From Xanthoparmelia taractica (lineage: Eukaryota > Ascomycota > Lecanoromycetes > Lecanorales > Parmeliaceae), in NCBI GenBank assembly GCA_033085395.1, contig JANQBS010000125.1, forward strand, positions 50,713 through 114,712: a stretch of 64,000 nucleotides of DNA, written 5' to 3'. Below, piece after piece: positions 35,260-44,418 of the stretch. Position 1 is the first letter of the stretch, and every line of letters starts with the position of its first letter. The position numbers and the translations under genes are program-made. The notes beneath the pieces are model-generated. The model saw nothing but the letters and a program-made list of their open reading frames with translations. It was not told the DNA's origin and made no database searches.

Positions 35260-36840
35260 TTTGCCTTGACGTATATTAGTCTACTTTATAAGACGTAACT
35301 CTCTCTCTAGAATACGTAGAGCCTTTAAAAGAGTCGGATTTTCAGTTCTCTAGTATTTCTTATAGGTTTTTAGAATTATTAAGACGAAGAGAATCTTTAT
35401 AGCTAATACTTATAAAATTAATTTTATCTCTTTATCTAATTTAGTCTCTCGTTTCTTATTATAGCGAATAATAATAATCTTAAATACGTTCTTATTTTGA
35501 TTATAAATCTATTTCATAACGAGATTTAAGAATATTTAAATACTTATACGCTTTCGAATCTAACTTTAATATTTTAAAGCTATTAAGTCTTTAATAATAA
35601 AATTTAATAAATCTTATAAATTAGTTTACTTATTACTAATAATCTCTTTTAATTTAGATTAATTATAGATCTTCGATCGAATCTAATAATTCTTAATTAT
35701 AATTAATTTAACGTTTACTTCTTAGACTAAGATTTCTTATCGAATTACTCGTAAAACGTGTATATTTATTTTAAGATTAATATTATTATTAAATAATTTT
35801 ATTATAAAACGAATAAATTATTAACGTATATAAATTTTTTAATTTTAAATAATTCTCTAATTTAAAGATTAATATAACGACGTAGTATTAAGGAAAAATT
35901 ATATCACGATAGTTTATTTTAGACTTTTTATAGCGAATGCTCTTAAGAAAGACTCTTATATTAAAGCGTGAATACTAAAATTATTTATTAAAAGAAGCGT
36001 TAACCGATTCATTAAATTATTAAATTATTTTAAGTATTCTTTTATAATCTTATTAATTATTTAAATAATCGAGTTATATCTTTAAATAATCTTAAGAAAT
36101 TTTAATCTCTTAATATTAGTCGCTTAAAATAAAGAGAATATATTACTTTATTAATAAATTGTATTAAAAGTTTACGAGTTCTTATAGCATTGTAGATTAA
36201 CGTAGTTATAACTCGAGCTTTATCTTATTTTTAATTACTTATACGCTTAATTTCAAGATTTCTATTAAATATTATCTTTTAGAAGTAATTCGTTTTATTT
36301 ATATTATAGATATCGTCGAGATTATAAAACTTATTAATCTCACGAATTTTAGCTATAATCTTAGTCGTAATCTTACTTTTATTAGCGAATTTAGTCTCGT
36401 TATATTTATTTCGTTAATAAATATTATAACGATTCTTGAATCGAGTAATCTAGTCTTCTAATAGTCTAAATTAAAAAAGATCTCGATAGTAAGATAGTTC
36501 TCTCTAGAACTGGTCAGCTTTTTCGCGAAGAATTACGTCTATAATTAAATTATTATTAATCTCGTAACGTTGTTCTCACTCAAATAAAGTATTCTTAAGA
36601 ATAATCTACTTAATCTCTCGCGATCTATAAAAGTCTCGCTATACGAGAACTAATTTATTATTCAAATAGACTTATTATTAAGAAAGAATCTCGTTATATA
36701 TTAAGATATTTAGTTCGTAGTTGTTGGTTTTTAGTTATTATTAATTAATAGATTTTAAAGACTATTTATTATTAGAATCGTTATTATATTAGTCTTATAA
36801 GGTCTTTCGTTAACTATTTAAAATAATTTCTCAACTTCTT
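35260..36840 (-). pseudogene. Fot1/pogo transposase remnant
   Basis: Minus-strand translation, stops ignored, gives the pogo-family order. First comes a CENP-B-type DNA-binding half (LFE-x-EQRYEI near 36,580; AD-x-REL, ITRFKNRYNI near 36,420). Then the DDD catalytic domain: DDIYNINKT (36291-36317) where DDIYNMDET is usual, LLLINNFSIHAL (about 35,960-36,000) where LLLxDNFSxH is usual, and NTTSLY with SLN (about 35,850-35,890) where NTTSxxQPLDQG is usual. All three catalytic Asp codons are AAT. The transposase would cut and paste the element at TA; here it is dead through RIP. It lies 5' to 3' on the minus strand and the miniature LTR element lies beyond its 3' end. Confidence 0.82.
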
Positions 36841-37601
36841 TTAATAGAGAAAGAATTTATCTTAATTTCGTTATAAGTTAGAAAAGAATTCCATTATATT
36901 TAATAACGAGATTTTTCGTTATTTATATAAGAATTTTCGAAAAAGCTAGCGAATTATTTCGCTTAAACGAAAATTCCGTTATTTTCGATTCAGCTATAAC
37001 GAGAGTTAACTATAGCAACTCCATTAAATATCCGCGCGAATTCCGCTCAATTAGCAACTCCATCAAATATTCGCGCGAATTCCGCTTAGTTAGCAACTTC
37101 AACTTGCTATTAGTATAATTTTAGCACAGTTAGTAAATACTACTTGCTATACTTACTATTAGTATTAGTCACGTGACTTAGCCCTGTATTTAGTTCTATA
37201 AGTTTTTTTTTTAATTGATAACGAGATTTAATAGCGATATATAGCGACGATCCTCAACGCCACTCCGAAATAGACCCCGGGATTATGAGTTTTAGATTAA
37301 ATTCTCGCGGGAGTGATGCCCGAAGTAATGCGCAATGAACCTAAGACCATAGAGTGTTACGGGAACTATTACGAGGCCTCACGGGGACTTTGCGCATAAA
37401 ATTTAAAATTGCTTTACTTGCTAAATCGTGCTGATTATGCTAATAGCAATTCTATTTGCTGATTGTACTAATAGCAACTCTATTTGCTGATCGGGCTGAA
37501 TTTTGTCGATATCGACGGATAAGAATAAATGTGCTGAATCGTGCTGATCGTGCGAACCCTACGGAATTCGCGCGGAAATGAACTTTTTAGATTTGCAGAT
37601 G

Positions 37602-37938
37602 CGATCGCTCTTTCGATTTACGAAGTTAAATATATTAATTAAACTAAGATTATAAAGAAGATAATCTAATTACGAGAACTTTTAAATTAACTTAATCTTA
37701 GTGCTAAATACGTCTAAGTTATTATTATCTATTATAATAATAAAAATATGATAGCGCTAGCTAAGAACTCTTAATTTTATACTCGTATTTAGTATATTAA
37801 TATTTAATATTACTATATACGAAGATAAGTTATTGTCGATATTATTATTTTAAAGTATATATTAATTAATAAATAAATAGCTAATAAATTTATTAAAAGT
37901 CTTTATAAGAATAAATTTAAGTTATTTTAATCTCTAAT
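37602..37938 (+). mobile_element. Copia copy c fragment between two element B copies
   Basis: This stretch continues the Copia RNase H and downstream sequence from 34325. It aligns in reverse with about 1,570-1,870 and 55,520-55,840 of minus-strand copies and ends at 37938, where the second element B copy begins. No open frame. Confidence 0.75.
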
Positions 37939-38587
37939 TATCTATAAATTTAAAAAGTTTATTTCCGTACGAAGTTCGTAGAGTTCGTACAATTAGTACG
38001 ATTTAGCATATTAGTTTTATTCGGTTATATTAATAAAATTTAGTCGGGTTAATAACTATTGATAATATTTAATTAAATTAGTAACTATTCGAAAATTTAG
38101 TAAATAGAATTGCTATTAGTATAATTAGCACGATTTAGTAAGTAAGATAATTCTAAATTTTATACGTAAAGTTTTCGTAAGACCTTATAGCAAGTACTTA
38201 AAAATATACGTTACGCACTACTTCGAGTATTATTTCAGGTATTACTCTCGCGAGAATTTAATTTAAAACTTACGATCTCGAGATCTATTTCGAGATAACG
38301 TTAAGAGTTATCGCTATATATTATTATTAAATCTCGTCGTCGATTAAAAAAAAACTTATAGAACTAGATATAGAGCTAAGTCACGTGACTAATGCTAATA
38401 GTAAGTAATATTTATTAACTATACTAAAATCGTACTAATAGCAAAGTTAAGTTGCTAACTTAACGAATTCTAAGAAATTCGCGCGAATATTTAATAGAGT
38501 TACTAATTCGATAAAATTCTTAATTTTAGCCCTAGTCGCGCGATTAGCAATTTTAAATTTAGTAGAAACTTTTTAGATTTATAGATA
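37939..38587 (-). mobile_element. Inverted-repeat element B, copy II
   Basis: 649 bp, inserted in Copia copy c in the opposite orientation to copy I. Ends are TATCTATAAATTTAAAAAGT and, inward from the right, TATCTATAAATCTAAAAAGT. AT lies on both sides (37937-37938, 38588-38589). It aligns with copy I throughout but is far more RIP-mutated: for example ACGCCACTCCGAAATAGACC in copy I is ACGTTATCTCGAAATAGATC here. No coding capacity. Confidence 0.85.
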
Positions 38588-39161
38588 ATCGAGTTAAAAT
38601 ATCGATCGTAATCTTATTTAAAAAAGTAGAAAAGCTTTTATTAAAAAAGCGATATCTCGTCTAATTTCTATAGACTATAGCGTAATAAATAAAAGTTCTC
38701 GATATTAAATATCGTAATAACGTTTTATTATTATCTTATAGATCTATATTATAAGATATATCGTTCTAATATATATATTACAGTTAGTTATTACTATTAG
38801 GTTTTAATATTCTAAATAACTCGCACGAGATCTTATATTCGATCGTATACACGTCGAAGATTTATTTTTTAATTAGATTACTTATTATTTTCACTTATAT
38901 CTTCCGATGGTAATTTAATAAGAATTTAGTATATATTAATTAAACATGAAATTCTTATCTTTAAAAATCGTTATTTAATAAAAAAATAAAAAATTTATAT
39001 AAGATAATAAGACGAATATAAGTATTTATTCTTTTTACTATTACTATTCTACGTTTACTTCTTATACAAATATATTAATTTTATAATAACTACTTAATAT
39101 TCGAATTAAAATCTTTGAATCTCGTATTTTAAGTAAAGAATCGATAGTATATAAAAGAAAG

Positions 39162-39304
39162 TATTAAAAGTTGAATCGCGTGCTTACGTGATATATTAAG
39201 ACTTAATAAACGCTAAGTTACGTAATCTCACTTAGATAGATTACACTTATGTTTCATAGCACACTTGAAATATATAACTAAGTGTTCTATCTTGTATTTT
39301 AATA
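39162..39304 (+). repeat. Copia family 1 LTR (3' LTR of copy c)
   Basis: 143 bp, TATTAAAAGTTGAATCG to TGTATTTTAATA. The purine tract AAAAGAAAG lies just before it. It is strongly mutated compared with the 5' LTR at 21563-21705, and the CGAAT target duplication follows. Confidence 0.9.
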
Positions 39305-39408
39305 CGAATATTTAATAAAGTTACTAATTCGATAAAATTCTTAATTTTAGTCTTAATCGCGCGATTAGTAGTTTTAAATCCAGTAGAAACTTTTTAAATT
39401 TATAGATA
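39305..39408 (-). mobile_element. Inverted-repeat element B, copy III (right piece)
   Basis: CGAATATTTAATAAAG to TTTAAATTTATAGATA aligns with 38,480-38,587 of copy II. It continues the piece ending at 21562 with the CGAAT duplication, so copia copy c is inserted into this element. Confidence 0.8.
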
Positions 39409-40688
39409 ATTACTAATTACGTAGATAGTAGTCTTATAGTATATATCTCAGAGATTACGAGAATTATACTAGAATTATATAAAATAATTAGAAGTAATCT
39501 AGAATATCTACTTTAGATAGATTACTAGCGATTATCGAGCTATTAGTATTAGAGTGCTCGAGATAGAGACGAGTATTTCTCCGCTATAAATTACTTTAAA
39601 TTAAGTAGTTCTTCGAAATTAAGTTCTTCGTTAAATCTGTTTAGTAATAAGATAACGCGTATATTTAAAAAGACTATATCTAAGAAGAGGCTAAAAACGA
39701 GCGATTCTCGAAATCCTAACTAAAGAGAAAGAATAATAGATATTAAGATCTTTAAGACTCGATAGCTAGAATAGTATCTTAATATTAGATTAAAAGCGAT
39801 ATACACGAAAGCTAAAAAAGACTATCGAAATCTAAAGAGATATAATTTAAAATAAGATATAATTTCGCTATTAGACGATTATCTTAAAAGTATTAAAAAT
39901 CTCGATTTAGAAAGATAATCTCTTTATATAAATTTCGCTAAGACTAAAAGCTTAGCTCTTATATAACTATAAATAAAGAAGATTAGACTAGAATAGTTTT
40001 TATACTTATATAGAGTTTTAGATATTTAAATAGCTAACTATTTATATAACTAAAAATAATAAGATATTAAATATATCTTTATATTTTATTTAATACTTTA
40101 AAATAAATAATAGAGACTAATTAAAGCGACGAGAATAACTAATCTATATAAGATACTTATTATTTTTAAGAGAGCTAAGATCGCTATTAAGTAGCTAATA
40201 TAAATAGATTTTTTAAAATAATACTCGCTAATAAGCGAGTAGCTATATAAAAGATAAAGTTTATTATAATCTATAAATCTCTTTCTTATATTCTTATTAT
40301 AGAGACTTTTTTAATATATATAATAATTATTTAATCTTAAAGCTCTTAAAATAATTTCAATTAAATTTATTTTATTAAGCGAGATATAATATAAATTATT
40401 AAATTTTCTAGTAAGTTATAATTAAGTATACTTAATTTATATTAAATTAAATTATAGTATATATATATTTATTTTTTATTTTAGTTTTTATATTAATATT
40501 ATTATTATTATTATTATAAATATTAAATTTATATTTTAGTAATTTAGATAATAACAATAGATTTATTATTATTATATAATAAAACGATACGTAAATCGAT
40601 TATATACTATTAGAATCGTGCTTAGAAGTTGTACAAGATCGATTTAATCTATAGATATTAAATACGATAGAGTTAGAATAGAATTAAG
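39409..40688. other. AT-rich degenerate DNA left of the gene island
   Basis: About 1.3 kb of AT-rich DNA that matches none of the families above. Purine-rich text such as AAAGAGAAAGAATAATAG at about 39,725 gives Lys/Arg-rich translations without recognisable motifs. A run of ATT triplets lies near 40,498-40,518. The change to normal base composition at about 40,690 is sharp. Confidence 0.45.
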
Positions 40689-40880
40689 TTACTTTGTGAT
40701 TTTGATTTTGGCCGGGCAAATAATAAAAACGGATTGGTCGTTATCGAACACGGTATTGGCTTGTTGACGCTCCGTCCCGTCGGCGAAAGTGCATTTACGA
40801 GTACGAGACCCCATCCTAATGCCTTCAACATCATACCCTACGCCTCCTTCGAGGACTGTTTCATTTTGGAGTCTCAACAT
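40689..40880 (-). pseudogene. Possible 5' remnant of a truncated gene, 63 codons
   Basis: A 63-codon frame starts at ATG 40880 with an in-frame TAG five codons upstream. It runs through normal-composition DNA and ends within three bases of the point where the sequence turns AT-rich. The protein (GGVGYDVEGIRMGSRTRKC, then FADGTERQQANTVFDNDQSV) has no family I recognise, no signal peptide and no membrane segment. The last codons meet GTAACT, which could be an intron donor. The coincidence of the stop with the compartment border suggests a gene truncated by, or decayed into, the repeat DNA. A chance frame in a promoter is the alternative. It would be divergent from the hydrolase gene, with 210 bp between the start codons. 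Confidence 0.3.
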
Positions 40881-41090
40881 CTGCGATTTGCGCTAACACT
40901 CACTGGATAGGCTGAGACTATATTCAAATTTCCTTCACTGGCTTTAGTTTCCCAGCACAGGACTGTCGTGTAAGAAGCCTATCCTGTGCCCATTCCATTT
41001 CTCTCGCCGTCAATCATCCTTCGTAGCCCGAATTTTGTGACTCGGGTTACAAGTTCCGTGCGGCTCAACGGCTTGCAAAACATCACTATC
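40881..41090 (+). promoter_or_regulatory. Promoter and 5' leader of the hydrolase gene
   Basis: 210 bp of normal base composition before the ATG at 41091. It contains a pyrimidine-rich stretch (CCATTCCATTTCTCTCGCCG at about 40,989), often seen near fungal transcription starts, but no clear TATA box. The start has A at position -3 (ATCATG). If the minus-strand remnant is real, this is a shared divergent promoter. Confidence 0.4.
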
Positions 41091-42844
41091 ATGTCTACCG
41101 CTACTGCTGATGGCGGTGACGACAAAGTACGAACAAGCCCTCGGCATAGCCCTTTGGCCTCCCAACGTACAAAAGTAAGCAACACATCTACCGAGACAAA
41201 CAGTACGGCCAGGACGGGTGGGTACTTTACATTGGGCTATAAGGAAGGTTTCAGTCAATGGGTCCGTAAAGCATCTTAAAGGAAGCAGATGCATTGTGCT
41301 GATCCAGCGTAGTGGGCAAATATTCCTGCTGCCAAAGCCGAACATACTGTCCTATCATACATTCCTTATCTCAAGCAGCCTCCGACTCACACACAAACTG
41401 GAAATTTGCTACCTTCCGAAACTCCATCAACAGCATCCTTCTCAGACAGAAGCGCCGACAAGGCCTCGGCTGTCCAGACGCATTCTAATACCGATCCGTA
41501 CGGACCCCGGCAATGGAATTCAACATTGGTGAAATTAAGTGGCAACAATCGCGCTCTCAACGAGTTTTCTGTGGAACGCATGGGTGAAGACATCGACCAG
41601 AACCTTGTCATCCTTCATGGCTATGGTGCAGGACTTGGCTTCTTCTATAAAAACTTCGAGGGATTAAGTCGAGTCAAAGGGTGGAAAGTATTCGCCCTTG
41701 ATCTCCTCGGAATGGGTCGAAGTAGTAGACCACCGTTCAGACTACACTCCAAAGACCGGCAGAAGTGTATTACTGAGGCGGAGAACTGGTTTATCGATGC
41801 ATTAGAGGAATGGCGGGTGCAGAGAAAGATCGATCGGTTCACACTTGTTGGTCACTCTCTCGGAGGTTACATGTCCGTTGCTTATGCTTTGAAATACCCT
41901 GGACATCTTAATAAATTGATTCTGGCTTCCCCTGTGGGGATACCTGAGGATCCGGACGCGGTAAATGCTGAGATGCCGGAACCTACAGACTCTACCCTAA
42001 CAAACGAGTTCAGCCAAGGTCAAAAAGAAGACGCGAAGACCCGCTCAACTCCTGAGATACCAGAATCAGCCAAGCAAGGGGACAATAACAATTTTCTTAA
42101 CGCCCGGTCGAAAGGACAGGAGACCAGCAAGACTGGGGACAAAACGTTGCCAACCGCCCCAAGAAAACCGCTGCCCAAATGGCTAACTTATTTATGGGAC
42201 GCGAACATCTCGCCATTCAGTTTGGTTCGCTGGTCCGGTCCATTGGGTCCCCGCTTCGTGTCAGGCTGGACGTCTCGACGGTTCTCTCACTTGGCGACAG
42301 AAGAAGCTCAGGCCCTCCACAATTACGCATACTCACTATTCAGGCAGCGGGGCAGTGGGGAATATGCCCTGGCGTATATATTGGCACCGGGCGCATTCGC
42401 CCGAAGTCCCCTCATACGGCGTATTCAAGGCGTCGGCCGGCAGTTTTTGAAACCGGATGGATCGACGTCCTCCAGTGTTGAGTCGGCGGCACGGAAGCGA
42501 GAGAATGGCATTCCAATCGTTCTCATGTACGGAGAGAATGATTGGATGGATGTGGCTGGTGGCTACGCCGCTGCGCAGAAAATAGAGGAGGAGAAAGCCA
42601 AGATATTGGAGACGGCCTCTACCGATGAGAAGAATGCTGACAATGGCTCGGCTAAGGTTCTGATAATTGAAAAAGCCGGCCACCACGGTACGTACCCCTT
42701 TTCCCACCTCATTCCTGGGACTTGTCTCTTACAGACTCTGACTTCGGACTCTCGGGTGCAGTATATTTAGATGGCTTTTCTGAATTTAATCGTGTCATGC
42801 AAGAAGAAATGGAGGATGTTTCACGTCATGCAAGGCAGGCGTAG
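41091..42844 (+). CDS. Alpha/beta hydrolase, ABHD4/ABHD5/Cld1 family, 542 aa, three exons
   Basis: A serine hydrolase of the family containing yeast Cld1, a mitochondrial cardiolipin phospholipase, and animal ABHD4/ABHD5, which act on lysophospholipids or lipases. Exons are 41091-41261, 41313-42687 and 42762-42844. The N-terminal region has GGYFTLGYKEGFSQWW. The oxyanion-hole HGYGAG is at residues 159-164, then DLLGMGRSS, nucleophile GHSLG with Ser239, acid Asp467 in YGENDWMD, and HHVYLD at 514-519, where H(X)4D and the catalytic His coincide. Residues about 271-346 are a low-complexity, polar insert typical of fungal members. The serine is present, so it should be an enzyme and not a co-activator. 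Base composition is normal and free of RIP. The TTG at 41406, from which an unbroken frame runs, is not the start: the W-W and PPTHTQTG segments lie upstream and need intron 1. Confidence 0.88.
41262..41312 (+). other. Intron 1 of the hydrolase gene (51 nt)
   Basis: Donor GTCCGT, branch-like CTGAT at 41299-41303, acceptor TAG. It contains an in-frame TAA. Splicing joins TGG to TGG and gives FSQWWANIP, the aromatic pair expected at this point in fungal members of the family. Confidence 0.85.
42688..42761 (+). other. Intron 2 of the hydrolase gene (74 nt), inside the H(X)4D motif
   Basis: Donor GTACGT, branch CTGAC at 42738-42742, acceptor CAG 19 nt further on. Splicing forms a GTA codon across the junction and the motif HHVYLDGF. 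Without splicing the frame runs on to a stop at 42768-42770 and lacks the motif. An earlier ACAG at 42731-42734 would put the branch after the acceptor and destroy the motif. Confidence 0.9.
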
Positions 42845-43046
42845 TGCTCTCGTGAGCGAAGGGTCCGCCATTTGAGATCATGCGGACTCTGGGCATTCGA
42901 TCCGCGTAAGTTGCTATGGGGTAAATATGGGTGTTCTGGTACGTTCGATAGATAGAGGTGTTCCTTCTTAAACTTGATTCTTACACCAAGCGCGATACAA
43001 GGTCAATAGTCACCGTGAAGATCAGCCACAACCATAGCGTGTGATT
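42845..43046. other. Convergent 3' ends between two genes
   Basis: About 200 bp of normal composition between the stop codons of the hydrolase (plus) and the membrane-protein gene (minus). It should hold both 3' untranslated regions. No clear gene or terminator motif was seen. Confidence 0.5.
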
Positions 43047-43769
43047 CTACGTGCCAACTGACCCGTGCGGAGACACAGAAGAACGATCTGAGGGATCATA
43101 GTGTAGAAGAGCTTTTCCGATGTTGGCTGCATCCAAAGAGGTCGTCGATTTGGAAGGTTCACGGTTGGTAATGTACTCCTCGGAACTAAGACTTCCCCCC
43201 ACTCGAACGCTTGCTGGGGTCCTAGCTCGAGATTGAATGGGCGACTTGAGGGAAAGAGAAACGGCTGTGAGACTACCGGAGGTTCTTGAGCGATGATGAA
43301 AATGGCGGCGGCCATCAACCATTGCTGGCAATTCCAGTCGAGAATCATAGATGTCCATAACGCATCTTCATCCTCTGTGCCTGGTACCCTCCAACCCCCC
43401 GCCTACCCCTTCAAAATCATGTACAACCCCGCCACCGCTGTAAACGCCAAGACCGGTATCCGGAACTCTAGGCGTTATAGATCCAGCATTGGATCCACTA
43501 CTTGCACTGCTTCTTCTGCTCTTGTGCCGGGGCCGTTTCCCCTCGACAAAAGCCGGGGGCAATGTTGTGGGCGCTAGAGATGTCTCATATGCATGTTGAC
43601 TAGCAAATTGATTCCGTATCAACACGGCTCCGAGCTCTGCATATACAAGAAGAGCACGAATGACTAGAGTGGAGAAGGCTAGAGTGGTTGTAAGAACAGC
43701 GAAGAATGAGAGGGGAACCGAAATCAACAATAGGATTGGCGAGACCAGTATATAGAGTATACTCGGCAT
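43047..43769 (-). pseudogene. Small two-helix membrane protein, broken by two compensating frameshifts
   Basis: Starts at ATG 43769 (A at -3). Residues about 4-50 are two hydrophobic segments (PILLLISVPLSFFAVLTTTL, then VIRALLVYAELGAVLI), followed by a basic Ser-rich stretch (RPRHKSRRSSASSGS) and SGGGVVHDFEGVGG. Reading in frame meets TGA at 43368-43370. Dropping one G from the six-G run (43395-43400) instead gives WRVPGTEDEDALWTSM. One extra base near 43342-43347 then returns to SRLELPAM and the frame ending at 43047. The two shifts cancel, so the full length of 723 nt stays a multiple of three (240 aa). I recall the same order, EGVGGWR, DALWTSMNSRLELPA, from conserved fungal membrane proteins of unknown function. 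No intron of suitable size explains it. Either a pseudogene or two sequencing errors. Confidence 0.72.
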
Positions 43770-44294
43770 GCTTCAGAGCTGGGAGATGGTGGTAGTGATA
43801 GTGTATTTATGTGGCTAGAGGGTTAAGTTCCCCGCCGATAATCTCGATTTAGAAGGTTATATCGTAAAGAGTCTCGATCTAACTATCTTAAATCTAGGCC
43901 TATCTTTCGAACCTAAATTACTGTTAAATATAGATATTTCTCGAAACGTCTATAGATCTCTATTTAAGATATTTAGAATAATCTCTATATTATATTTAAG
44001 ATTCTATTACGTAGATATTTATTATTATATATTTTAAATTAATATATATCTATAAATTAATTTATAAATACGTATAGAATAATTATTAATTAATTAGAAG
44101 AAGAAGACGAGGATTTTAACTCTCTTATCGTCTACTAAGATTCTAATTTCTAGTCTTCTTTCTCGATCTTTTAATAATCTATTAAATATATATTTAATAA
44201 CTCTTTTAGTAATTAAACTCTACTTATTAGCTATACGATAATCGCTTACTCTTATTACTATAAAATCGCTAATTAATTATCGCTCGATCGATTA
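43770..44294. other. Right border of the gene island and AT-rich DNA
   Basis: About 60 bp of normal composition upstream of the membrane-protein ATG serve as its promoter. From about 43,840 the DNA is AT-rich and RIP-like, with no recognised element until the LTR at 44295. Confidence 0.5.
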
Positions 44295-44418
44295 TATTAA
44301 AATTCGAATTACGTAACTAGATTACGTAATACGCTAAGACGTATCTTATAATCTCGATTTTCTAGCTAGTACTTCTTAGTTAATATAACTACTATAAATT
44401 CTATTCTATATTTTAATA
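44295..44418 (+). repeat. Copia family 2 LTR
   Basis: 124 bp, TATTAAAATTCGAATTACG to CTATATTTTAATA. It has the same length as 62287-62410, which is its inverted and less mutated counterpart. Confidence 0.85.

Larger units (their letters stand above)
34411..37012 (-). mobile_element. Fot1/pogo-type DNA transposon, minus strand, interrupted
   Basis: Terminal inverted repeats TAGTCAACTCTCGTTATAGC (left) and its near complement at 36,993-37,012 are flanked by TA on both sides, the Tc1/mariner/pogo hallmark. After removing a 678-bp insert and its 5-bp flank, about 1.92 kb remains, the normal length of Fot1-like elements. The minus strand encodes a degenerate transposase whose three catalytic aspartates are all changed. 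The element lies in the left arm of inverted-repeat element B, whose sequence (CACCGAATTA / GCAACTCCATTAAAT) is continuous across it. Confidence 0.9.
34326..37601 (+). mobile_element. Inverted-repeat element B, copy I (interrupted)
   Basis: A non-autonomous DNA element of about 670 bp without its passenger. Its left end is TATCTATAGATCTAAAAAGT and its right end, read inward on the minus strand, CATCTGCAAATCTAAAAAGT. The two ends match over about 20 bases apart from transitions. CG occurs on both sides (34324-34325, 37602-37603), suggesting a 2-bp target duplication. A Fot1/pogo element interrupts it at 34411-37012. The part at 37,013-37,601 is only lightly mutated and has two internal duplications: about 39 bp repeated (GCAACTCCATTAAAT... 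at 37,015 and 37,054) and GCTGAT-containing units at 37,430-37,500. No protein is encoded. Confidence 0.8.
21563..39304 (+). mobile_element. Copia family 1 copy c, complete, plus strand, with nested insertions
   Basis: A complete Copia retrotransposon with 143-bp LTRs at 21563-21705 and 39162-39304 and identical 5-bp flanks CGAAT (21558-21562, 39305-39309). The primer site GGTTATAAGCTCAGAC follows the 5' LTR at 21706. A long leader (to about 22.7 kb), gag (22.7-23.36 and 30.3-31.0 kb), protease/integrase (31.0-32.7 kb) and reverse transcriptase/RNase H (32.9-34.33 kb, then 37.60-37.94 kb) follow in order. It spans 17.7 kb because a Gypsy element, a solo LTR and two inverted-repeat elements were inserted into it. 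All of it is RIP-mutated. Compared with copy b, element length without insertions is similar. Confidence 0.92.

Noticed and set aside
34326..38587. One 4.2-kb DNA transposon with long inverted repeats
   Set aside because: Copia sequence at 37602-37938 separates two complete copies of a 650-670 bp element, each with its own ends and 2-bp flanks.
42688..42734. Shorter intron 2 using the ACAG at 42731-42734
   Set aside because: It would give 47 nt, put the CTGAC branch site after the acceptor and destroy the H(X)4D motif.
41406..42770. Unbroken 454-codon frame taken as the complete hydrolase
   Set aside because: It begins with TTG, lacks the conserved upstream segment (GYKEGFSQWW to PPTHTQTG), and ends by reading into an intron, missing HHVYLD.
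43293..43577. Plus-strand 94-codon gene in the island
   Set aside because: It is antisense to the membrane-protein gene, which has hydrophobic helices and a better start.
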